Assembly: GCA_947463975.1 (NCBI GenBank)
Contig: CANHUW010000022.1
Span: 1-13,466 of the forward strand
Direction: 5' to 3'
Source: Bacteroidota bacterium
GTDB lineage: Bacteria; Bacteroidota; Bacteroidia; Chitinophagales; Chitinophagaceae
DNA: 13,466 bases
The notes under the pieces: model-generated
What the model saw: the letters and a program-made list of their open reading frames with translations, nothing else
Told to the model about the DNA's origin: nothing
The model's database searches: none
Shown: piece after piece, positions 5,873-12,225 of the stretch
How positions within the stretch are numbered: the stretch's first letter is position 1
How the letters are laid out: each line of letters opens with the position of its first letter
Position numbers and translations under genes: made by a program

Positions 5873-7039
5873 ATGTCAAAAAGAGATTTTTACGAAGTTC
5901 TAGGTGTGAGCAAATCTGCTACAGCGGATGAAATTAAAAAAGCATACCGTAAAGTAGCCATGCAATATCATCCAGATAGAAATCCTGGAGATAAAGCAGC
6001 GGAAGAAAAATTCAAAGAAGCTGCAGAAGCCTATGAAATTTTAAGTGATGCTGATAAAAAAGCAAAATTTGATCGCTTTGGGCATCAGGCATTTGGACCT
6101 GGTACTGGTGGTGGAGGATTCCATGGCGGAGCAGGCATGGACATGAATGATATTTTTAGTCAATTCGGAGATATTTTCGGAGATGATGCATTTGGAAGTT
6201 TCTTTGGCGGTGGAGGTAGATCTAGAGGTGGAGCAAGGGCAAGGGGTCAAAGAGGAAGTAATTTGCGTATCAAATTAAAATTGAATTTTGAAGAGATTGC
6301 CAATGGTGTTAACAAGCAAGTAAAAGTAAAGAAGCATGTACTTTGTTCAACTTGTGGTGGTAATGGTGCAAAAGATAAAGACAGTATGCAAACCTGTGGA
6401 ACTTGTAAGGGTTCTGGACAGGTAAAAAAAGTTACCAATACTTTTCTAGGACAAATGCAAACGGTGAATACCTGTCCAACATGTAGTGGTGAGGGAAGTA
6501 CGGTAACCGCTAAATGTGGATCATGTAAAGGTGAGGGAAGAGTATATGGAGAAGAAACCATTTCTATTGATATTCCAGCAGGTGTTAGCGATGGTATGCA
6601 ATTAAGCATGTCTGGAAAGGGTAATGCAGGAGAACGTGGCGGCATGTCAGGAGATTTAATCATTATGATTGAAGAAGAGCCACATGAGTCTTTGCATAGA
6701 GATGGATTGAATGTTGCCTATGATTTATACATCACTATACCAGATGCGATTTTTGGAACCAATGTGGAAGTGCCAACTATAGATGGAAGAGCAAAGATTA
6801 AAATTCCGGCAGGTACACAAAGTGGAAAGATGTTTAGATTAAAAGGGAAAGGTTTTCCTGAAGTACAAGGATATGGAAGAGGGGATCAATTAATTCATGT
6901 AAATATTTGGACGCCACAACATGTATCTGATGAAGAAAAAGCAGCATTAGAAAAAATGCAAACAAGTGAAAACTTTCAGCCAAAGCCAGCCAAAGGTGAG
7001 AAGAGTTTTTACGAAAAAGTAAAAGATGCCTTCAAATAA
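5873..7039 (+). CDS. dnaJ: Chaperone DnaJ (Hsp40)
   Basis: DnaJ is the co-chaperone that delivers unfolded clients to DnaK and stimulates its ATPase. The product has 388 residues and all parts of a type I Hsp40. The J domain (about 5-70) carries HPD at 33-35. A Gly/Phe-rich linker spans about 73-120. Four CxxCxGxG zinc-binding repeats begin at residues 158, 175, 201 and 215, all intact. The C-terminal substrate-binding beta domains (about 228-350) contain IPAGVSDGMQL and IPAGTQSGKMFRLKGKGFP. The C-terminus ends in a Lys-rich helix. Nothing is missing or unusual. The gene follows grpE after 10 bases. Its TAA stop lies inside the left arm of an inverted repeat shared with the convergent hpt gene. 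Confidence 0.97.
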   Translation: MSKRDFYEVLGVSKSATADEIKKAYRKVAMQYHPDRNPGDKAAEEKFKEAAEAYEILSDADKKAKFDRFGHQAFGPGTGGGGFHGGAGMDMNDIFSQFGDIFGDDAFGSFFGGGGRSRGGARARGQRGSNLRIKLKLNFEEIANGVNKQVKVKKHVLCSTCGGNGAKDKDSMQTCGTCKGSGQVKKVTNTFLGQMQTVNTCPTCSGEGSTVTAKCGSCKGEGRVYGEETISIDIPAGVSDGMQLSMSGKGNAGERGGMSGDLIIMIEEEPHESLHRDGLNVAYDLYITIPDAIFGTNVEVPTIDGRAKIKIPAGTQSGKMFRLKGKGFPEVQGYGRGDQLIHVNIWTPQHVSDEEKAALEKMQTSENFQPKPAKGEKSFYEKVKDAFK

Positions 7040-7076
7040 ATTTAGTGGGTAACTTTTGTACCCCCTAAATTTATTT
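7034..7076. terminator. Inverted repeat between dnaJ and hpt containing both stop codons
   Basis: An 18-bp stem pairs 7034-7051 with 7059-7076, with one A-C mismatch and a 7-base loop (ACTTTTG). The dnaJ TAA (7037-7039) and the complement of the hpt TAA (7071-7073) pair exactly with each other. The inner part is G/C-rich (GTGGGTA/TACCCCC) and the outer part is A/T only, so on each strand the transcript ends in a broken U-rich run. A bidirectional terminator is the likely role, though the U tract is weaker than in the other terminators here. Confidence 0.7.
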
Positions 7077-7604
7077 AAGCTGGTAAATTTCTTTTGTATT
7101 TCTACCTAAACCATCATAGTCTAATCCATAACCTACCACAAATTTATTGGGGATATCAAAACAGCTATAATCTACTTTCACAGGGAAGGCTAATGCTTCC
7201 TTTTTATTTAATAGAACAGCAATTTTTACACTAGCAGGTTGTTGACTTTCTAATTGTGGTAAATAGTGGTGCAAGGTTTTACCTGTATCAATGATATCTT
7301 CTAGAATAATGATATGCCTATCTTTTACATTAGCGTCTAATCCAATTGCGGTTATGACATTGCCTGTTGAATTAGTACCCTTATAGGAAGCTAATTTGAT
7401 AAATGATACTTCTGCTTCAATAGTAATTTGCTTAAAGAGGTCTGCAGTAAATAAAAAAGAACCGTTTAAAATAGATAAGAAGATAGGCTTCTTTCCTTCA
7501 TATTCTTTATTCAATACAGTGGCTAATTCAGTTATTTTTTCTTGAATAGTCGCTTCACTTAAATAGGGTACAAATTCTTTATCCAATACTTTAATAGAAG
7601 ACAT
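7071..7604 (-). CDS. hpt: Hypoxanthine phosphoribosyltransferase
   Basis: This purine-salvage enzyme joins hypoxanthine (and often guanine) to PRPP to give IMP (GMP) in the cytoplasm. The product has 177 residues, the usual length. The PRPP-binding signature IIILEDIIDTGKT lies at residues 98-110, with the Glu-Asp pair at 102-103. The pyrophosphate-binding loop (ILNGSFLFTADL) lies at 45-56. The C-terminal purine-binding stretch FVVGYGLDYDGLGRN is at 155-169. It is the last gene of a four-gene minus-strand cluster, 9 bases downstream of the glucosaminidase gene, so the functional mix in this transcript looks like convenience rather than a pathway. It ends in an inverted repeat shared with dnaJ. 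Confidence 0.94.
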   Translation of the reverse strand: MSSIKVLDKEFVPYLSEATIQEKITELATVLNKEYEGKKPIFLSILNGSFLFTADLFKQITIEAEVSFIKLASYKGTNSTGNVITAIGLDANVKDRHIIILEDIIDTGKTLHHYLPQLESQQPASVKIAVLLNKKEALAFPVKVDYSCFDIPNKFVVGYGLDYDGLGRNTKEIYQLK

Positions 7605-7613
7605 AAGGGTTAA

Positions 7614-8903
7614 TTATTTTTTCTTTCTTTTGAAAAGTTGCTTGAAAAAATTAAATTCAAATTTTACCGAAACCTGTCTAAAACTTGGTTCAGGTTTAGT
7701 TTCTTTAGGTTTAAACAACAATACAATCGTTCCTTCTTTTAATGGGCCATTAGGAAGTTTTTTATTGTATGATTTCAAATAGCTTAATTGTATTGCTTCA
7801 TTTTGGCTAATCTCATATAGGGTTTCACCTTCTTTAGCTGTATGAATACTTTTATTGCCATACTTTTTCTTTTGAGCAATAAATACTAATTGATCTTTGT
7901 TCGCCACATCTGCTTCTAGTATATCGTTGTATACAAATAATTTGTATAAAGATATTTTATGAATTTGTGCAATTTGTAAGTAAGAGCTTCCTGCTTTAAC
8001 CCATAAAACTGGCACCGAATTAATTTTGAATTTTTCTTTAGGGTAATTGATTACTTTTTTCTTTGTAATGGTAAACAATACCTGCTTTACAGTATCCTTA
8101 CTTATATCTAAACCCTTCATAGCTGGGATTGAATTTTCTACTGTATTTGTAGAAGAACTAATGCCGTTTACTTTAGATAAAGAAATATTGGTTGTATCTG
8201 CTGCATAAATTTGTGCCTGAGTAGTAGTTGGAGCAGAATAAGCAGCTGTGGGAGGTTTAGTTACACTGCTATCAACTAATTTATTGGGTACAGTATCTAT
8301 CATTGTTGCAATGAGGGTATCTTTTACTGTTGCGTTTACTATATTCTTTTTTTCATCTGAAACTGGCTTAGTAGTTTCTTCTACTTCATTCTCTAACTCA
8401 GGAAAATTGTATTGAGACAATTCGTAGTCATCAATAATTTTTAACAGTCTTCTTGGGTAGTCAGTAGCAGTAGCGTAACCAGCTTTCTTTAAGCCATACG
8501 CCCAAGCACTATCATCTACTGGATCTAAAGTAAATAAAGCTGCATAGTTGGGTCTGTTCTTCAAAAAATCAGAATGATCTTTAAATGAAGCTAATGCAGT
8601 AGGGTACACTCTGAAACATTCTTGTTTTGTATCATCATCCTGAAAAGTAGTTTCACCTTTCCAATCAGATTTGCACTTTATGCCAAAATGATTATTGAAC
8701 TTCTTTGCTAAATTACTTTCTCCACTATTTGATTCTAAAATACCTTGCGCTAAGGTAATGGAGGCAGGAATGCCTGTACGCTTCATTTCTTGTACAGCTA
8801 TTTTTTTATACTGCTCAATATATACAACCGTTGATTCTGATTGTGCATGGGCAGCATGTAATCCCAACACAAAACAAAATAGTATTAAACAATGCTTTAT
8901 CAT
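7614..8903 (-). CDS. Secreted N-acetylglucosaminidase with LysM domains
   Basis: This is a predicted peptidoglycan hydrolase of 429 residues. A signal peptide (1-20, cleaved after HAAHA) precedes a GH73-type glucosaminidase domain (about 25-165). The catalytic Glu is probably Glu57 in LAQGILESNSGES, followed by NNHFGIKCKSDWKG, FRVYPTALASFKDHSDFL and an AGYATATDYPRRL segment with the conserved tyrosine. A Ser/Thr-rich, low-complexity linker spans about 175-285. Two LysM-like carbohydrate-binding modules come next: a degenerate one at about 299-343 and a clearer one at about 353-397 (HTAKEGETLYEISQ). The protein ends in a basic tail (FKQLFKRKKK), unusual for an exported enzyme. It lies 4 bases behind the O-methyltransferase gene and 9 bases before hpt. 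Export to the periplasm or cell surface and a role in wall remodelling or division are inferred. Confidence 0.87.
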   Translation of the reverse strand: MIKHCLILFCFVLGLHAAHAQSESTVVYIEQYKKIAVQEMKRTGIPASITLAQGILESNSGESNLAKKFNNHFGIKCKSDWKGETTFQDDDTKQECFRVYPTALASFKDHSDFLKNRPNYAALFTLDPVDDSAWAYGLKKAGYATATDYPRRLLKIIDDYELSQYNFPELENEVEETTKPVSDEKKNIVNATVKDTLIATMIDTVPNKLVDSSVTKPPTAAYSAPTTTQAQIYAADTTNISLSKVNGISSSTNTVENSIPAMKGLDISKDTVKQVLFTITKKKVINYPKEKFKINSVPVLWVKAGSSYLQIAQIHKISLYKLFVYNDILEADVANKDQLVFIAQKKKYGNKSIHTAKEGETLYEISQNEAIQLSYLKSYNKKLPNGPLKEGTIVLLFKPKETKPEPSFRQVSVKFEFNFFKQLFKRKKK

Positions 8904-8907
8904 ATGT

Positions 8908-9546
8908 TTATTTTTTTCTAATCAGAGTAAGTCCATCTCTAATGGTTAACATTATTTTTTCTGTTTCGTCATCCTTTGCTACCATTTCATTGAAAGCCTG
9001 AATGGCTTTGGCGCTTTTTCCGCTTATTTGCTCTTCCAGTACTTCACCATGGAACAAGGTATTATCTGCAATAATAATACCATTTGGGCTCATTTTAGGC
9101 TTTAAAAGGGTATAATAATCTATATAGCCCGTTTTGTCTGCATCGATAAAAGCTAAATCATATAAATAAGGAAGCGCTGGAATAATGGTTTTGGCATCTC
9201 CAATATGTTGTTGAATGCTTTTACCTTGGCCATATTGGGTAAAATAAGTCTGAGCTCTTAGGGCGTCTTCTTCTCTTAATTCAATAGTATCTAAATGACC
9301 TCCAGTAGCTATACCTTCAGCAAGGCATAAAGTACTAAAGCCATTAAAAGTGCCAATTTCAAGAATGTATTTGGGTTGTAAGATCTTGCTAAAAAAAGCT
9401 AAGAAACCTCCTTGATTCCAATTGCTTTGCAAATGGGCGTGAGGGTGCTCGGCCAAAATGGCTTCGTACATAGCTTTTAAAACTGGGGGGGTCGCATTGC
9501 TATATTGGTCTACATAATCGTTTGCCTTGGGATGAATCAAGTCCAT
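8908..9546 (-). CDS. SAM-dependent O-methyltransferase (family 3, catechol-OMT-like)
   Basis: This is a 212-residue class I methyltransferase of the metal-dependent O-methyltransferase family 3. SAM motif I is LEIGTFNGFS (62-71). TIELREED (about 87-94) carries the acidic residue that holds the SAM ribose. AFIDADKTGY (132-141) and ADNTLFHGEV (160-169) contain the Asp/Asp-Asn metal ligands Asp134, Asp161 and Asn162. The protein ends RDGLTLIRKK, as the family does. No signal peptide is present. The substrate (a catechol, flavonoid-like or tRNA uridine hydroxyl) cannot be told; the family includes both small-molecule and TrmR-type RNA enzymes. The frame also opens at a TTG two codons earlier (9552), but the ATG at 9546 is the more likely start, 10 bases after the symporter stop. 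A CTTTGCGC just before the ATG resembles the rlmI -7 region, so an internal promoter is possible. Confidence 0.85.
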   Translation of the reverse strand: MDLIHPKANDYVDQYSNATPPVLKAMYEAILAEHPHAHLQSNWNQGGFLAFFSKILQPKYILEIGTFNGFSTLCLAEGIATGGHLDTIELREEDALRAQTYFTQYGQGKSIQQHIGDAKTIIPALPYLYDLAFIDADKTGYIDYYTLLKPKMSPNGIIIADNTLFHGEVLEEQISGKSAKAIQAFNEMVAKDDETEKIMLTIRDGLTLIRKK

Positions 9547-9556
9547 GCGCAAAGGT

Positions 9557-11011
9557 CTATATTTTTTTGATACCAGGCTTTGAAATTAACCATAATCCTA
9601 AAAAAGTAATTAAGCCATTAATGATCAATAATTCTTGTCCAATTTTAAAGTCACCCATAATGGCAACTTGATATTTGTCCAATATTAAGCAAATAATAGG
9701 GGCTACAAAACAAGGGATGGGCGACCATTTATCTTGGATGCTTCTCTTGGTTAAAATGCCAAATGCAAATAAGCCAAGCAATGGTCCATATGTATAAGAG
9801 GCAATTTTTAATAATAAATCGATGGTACTCTTATTATCAATCCATTTGAATATCATGACGATGAGTAAAAAGACCAAGGCAAAACTTAAGTGTACAGTTT
9901 GTCTTATTTTTTTCTTTTTTGCTTCATCCCATTCTTGATTTCTTTGCATGCCTAATAAATCAATACAAAAGCTAGAAGTCAATGCAGTAATCGCGCCATC
10001 AGCACTTGGGAATAATGCAGAAATTAAAGCAAGGATAAAAATGATCGATAAATAAGGAGGCATATGGTTTAATGCCAATGCAGGGAATAAATCATCACCC
10101 ACTGCATTCACACTCACCATTCTTCCGTAAATATGCAATAACCCTCCTAAAAATAAAAACATGCTAATGACAATTAACATGGTGATACCAATAGTGATCA
10201 TATTTTTTTGTGCATCTTTTAAAGTCTTCACAGAAATATTCTTCTGCATCATCTCTTGATCTAATCCAGTCATGGTAAGTGTAACAAATGCACCGCCAAT
10301 AATTTGTTTCAAAAAGAAAGACTTGCTATTTACATCGGTATCAAAAATAGTGGCATAGCCTCTTGATTCCATAGCGGTATAAGCTTGCATTGCTGTAAAG
10401 TCCATGCTAGAGAGTATATACACGCTACAAATGATTAAACCCAATAACATGCCTGAGGTTTGTAATGTGTCTGTCCAAACAATGGTTTTAACACCCCCTT
10501 CGTAGGTATACAATAAGATCATCGCCAATATGACCAAAGTGGTTCCCCAAAATGGTACACCCATGCTATCTAAAATGAATACTTGTAAAATTTTCACCAC
10601 TAAATACAATCTAGCGGTTGCGCCAAGGGTTCTTGATAATACAAAGAATGATGCCCCTGTTTTATATGCCTTAAAACCTAATCTTGTCTCTAGGTAATTG
10701 TAAATAGAAGTTAGATTTAACTTATAATAGATGGGTAATAAGATGTAGGCAATACATATATAGCCAATTAAGTACCCAATGGTAATTTGTACATAGTGAA
10801 AAGCATCTCTTCCTACTGCACCTGGAACACTCACAAAAGTGACACCGCTTAAAGAAGTTCCAATCATTCCAAATGCTACCAACATCCAGTTACTGTTCTT
10901 ATTGCCAATAAAGAAAGACATATTGTTACTGTTCTTGCCAGCAATTTTAGCAACACCCAATAGAATCAGGAAATAAATTATAACAAATACAAATAGTAAA
11001 GGAGCACTCAT
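9557..11011 (-). CDS. Sodium:solute symporter (SSS family)
   Basis: This integral inner-membrane transporter of the SSS/LeuT-fold superfamily has 484 residues with many hydrophobic segments (about 13 expected for the family). The first begins near residue 4 (LLFVFVIIYFLILLGV). Family marks are FFIGNKNSNWMLVAFGMIGTSLSGVTFVSVPGA (about 33-65), the LTSIYNYLETRLG segment (100-112) that follows the second or third helix, GATARLYLVVKILQVF, and the later GADGAITALTSSF-type helix (SADGAITALTSSFCIDLLG) that lines the substrate path. The likely substrate (proline, sugar, sialic acid, iodide-like anion) cannot be inferred. The frame also opens at a TTG (11053), but ATG 11011 places the hydrophobic N-terminus correctly and is preferred. 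It is the first gene of the four-gene minus-strand cluster and is divergent from the LOG-family gene, with an 80-base spacer. Confidence 0.9.
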   Translation of the reverse strand: MSAPLLFVFVIIYFLILLGVAKIAGKNSNNMSFFIGNKNSNWMLVAFGMIGTSLSGVTFVSVPGAVGRDAFHYVQITIGYLIGYICIAYILLPIYYKLNLTSIYNYLETRLGFKAYKTGASFFVLSRTLGATARLYLVVKILQVFILDSMGVPFWGTTLVILAMILLYTYEGGVKTIVWTDTLQTSGMLLGLIICSVYILSSMDFTAMQAYTAMESRGYATIFDTDVNSKSFFLKQIIGGAFVTLTMTGLDQEMMQKNISVKTLKDAQKNMITIGITMLIVISMFLFLGGLLHIYGRMVSVNAVGDDLFPALALNHMPPYLSIIFILALISALFPSADGAITALTSSFCIDLLGMQRNQEWDEAKKKKIRQTVHLSFALVFLLIVMIFKWIDNKSTIDLLLKIASYTYGPLLGLFAFGILTKRSIQDKWSPIPCFVAPIICLILDKYQVAIMGDFKIGQELLIINGLITFLGLWLISKPGIKKI

Positions 11012-11091
11012 GATGGTAAAATTAGTAGTAGCAAAGTAATAACAAAGTTTCAATTATTTGCCTATTTTGTGCCATCGAATTAAATCTTTAC
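11012..11091. promoter_or_regulatory. Divergent promoter spacer, symporter / LOG gene
   Basis: These 80 bases must drive both genes. For the symporter, TTACTTTG (complement of 11032-11039) differs from TAnnTTTG at one position; TAATTTTA just before the ATG is another near match. For the LOG gene, the closest match is CTATTTTG (11062-11069), also imperfect. No convincing -33 pair or operator palindrome is visible. Confidence 0.35.
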
Positions 11092-11637
11092 ATGATGAAA
11101 CCAAAAGCAGTCACTATTTTTTGCGGTTCTAAATCTGGCAATCATCCTTCCTTTGAAACAGAGGCAAAGGCAATAGGGGCTTTATTGGCGGAATTGTGTA
11201 TTCAGATGGTATATGGAGGAGGCAATAAAGGTTTAATGGGAGCAGTGGCCAATAGTTGTTTAGAGAAGGGTGGTAAAGTGATTGGCATTATTCCCCAATT
11301 ATTATTAGAATGGGAAGCGCAGCATACAGGATTAACTGAATTGATTGTTACGGAGACCATGCATGCTAGAAAATTATTGCTATATGATAAATGTGATATA
11401 GCGGTTGCGCTTCCAGGAGGCTTAGGTACTTTTGATGAATTATTCGAAATGTTGGTATGGAATAATTTAAGTATTCATGAAAAGAAAATTGTACTTTATA
11501 ACTTTGAAGGATTTTATAATCCATTAATAGAGATGATTCAAAAAATGGAATCAGAAGGATTTTTGTACGATAAATCTAGGTATAGATTTAACATTTGTAA
11601 TAACAGAGAAGAACTTGCATCTATTTTTTCTGAGTAA
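11092..11637 (+). CDS. LOG-family (TIGR00730) nucleoside-monophosphate phosphoribohydrolase
   Basis: This is a 181-residue Rossmann-fold protein of the TIGR00730/LOG family. Members characterised elsewhere cleave the ribose-base bond of AMP or cytokinin riboside monophosphates; older databases call them lysine decarboxylase, which is wrong. The active-site residues are present: FCGSKSG near the N-terminus (10-16), YGGGNKGLMGAVANSC (41-56), MHARK (90-94) with the catalytic Arg/Lys, and the signature PGGLGTFDELFE (108-119). The product is cytoplasmic, with no signal peptide. There are two adjacent ATG codons (11092, 11095) and either could be the start. It stands alone, divergent from the symporter, and its 3' end overlaps the convergent membrane-protein gene by 17 bases. 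Its physiological substrate in this organism is unknown; purine salvage (compare hpt nearby) is one possibility. Confidence 0.9.
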   Translation: MMKPKAVTIFCGSKSGNHPSFETEAKAIGALLAELCIQMVYGGGNKGLMGAVANSCLEKGGKVIGIIPQLLLEWEAQHTGLTELIVTETMHARKLLLYDKCDIAVALPGGLGTFDELFEMLVWNNLSIHEKKIVLYNFEGFYNPLIEMIQKMESEGFLYDKSRYRFNICNNREELASIFSE

Positions 11638-12220
11638 TACGAATAGGTAAGCCAAATCCGGCTCTAAAAATGGGCTGAGGTCTTAATTGTCCCATTCCAT
11701 AAGGAGATTGTTGTGAATTGATTAGGTCAATCATAATGCTAAAATATGAAAAACCATTTTCGGTTCTTTTTCCATAACCAATACCGGCCAAAACACTCGT
11801 TGCACTCACATTAACTTTACTAGAACTATTTGAAACAACATTCACTTGTTTTGCCCAGGTCCAATTGTATTCAGGTTGAACTTGTAAGAAAAATTCATTT
11901 ACTGGCCACACTCTAGCAAATCCACCTAATCCAAACTGCGTTTTTCGGAATTTTGCATTGACACTTGATATTTCGGTTGTTCTAAAAGAACTATAAAAAA
12001 TATTAGATATCAAACCAAGGTCTATGTAATTGTTATAAGATTTAACTAATTCAGGATTAATGCCAATTTGAAAAGATCCAGATCCTCCACCTAAAACCAA
12101 TCCACCACCAATCATCCATGGTCTTTCTGGTTCCATTATCTTGGTTGTTTGAATAGTTGTTACCTGAGCATTCAAATTCAATGCAATAAAAAGTATTAGA
12201 AAGCTTAAAAACGGTTTCAT
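11621..12220 (-). CDS. Predicted outer-membrane beta-barrel protein, unknown function
   Basis: I do not recognise the family. The product has 199 residues with a clear signal peptide (1-18, LNLNA before QVTTIQ). The mature chain shows alternating aromatic/polar strands typical of a small outer-membrane barrel: WMIGGGLVLGGGSGSFQIGINPEL, NYIDLGLISNIFYSSFR, KTQFGLGGFARVWPVNEFFLQVQPEYNWTWAKQ, SATSVLAGIGYGKR, FSYFSIMIDLINS. It ends in a strand containing RAGFGLPIRI. Eight strands are plausible. It lies 5 bases downstream of the GlcD-type oxidase gene and is probably cotranscribed with it, although no functional link is obvious. Its TAG stop is inside the end of the convergent LOG gene, and no terminator hairpin is seen there. 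Confidence 0.72.
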   Translation of the reverse strand: MKPFLSFLILFIALNLNAQVTTIQTTKIMEPERPWMIGGGLVLGGGSGSFQIGINPELVKSYNNYIDLGLISNIFYSSFRTTEISSVNAKFRKTQFGLGGFARVWPVNEFFLQVQPEYNWTWAKQVNVVSNSSSKVNVSATSVLAGIGYGKRTENGFSYFSIMIDLINSQQSPYGMGQLRPQPIFRAGFGLPIRITQKK

Positions 12221-12225
12221 AAGAT

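Noticed and set aside
11012..11053. N-terminal extension of the symporter from a TTG
   Set aside because: The extra 14 residues (LKLCYYFATTNFTI) fall in the likely promoter region, and ATG 11011 gives the normal N-terminus of the family.
11092..11637. Lysine decarboxylase
   Set aside because: The PGGxGT motif family was once given this name, but it is the LOG/TIGR00730 phosphoribohydrolase family and has no PLP-binding fold.
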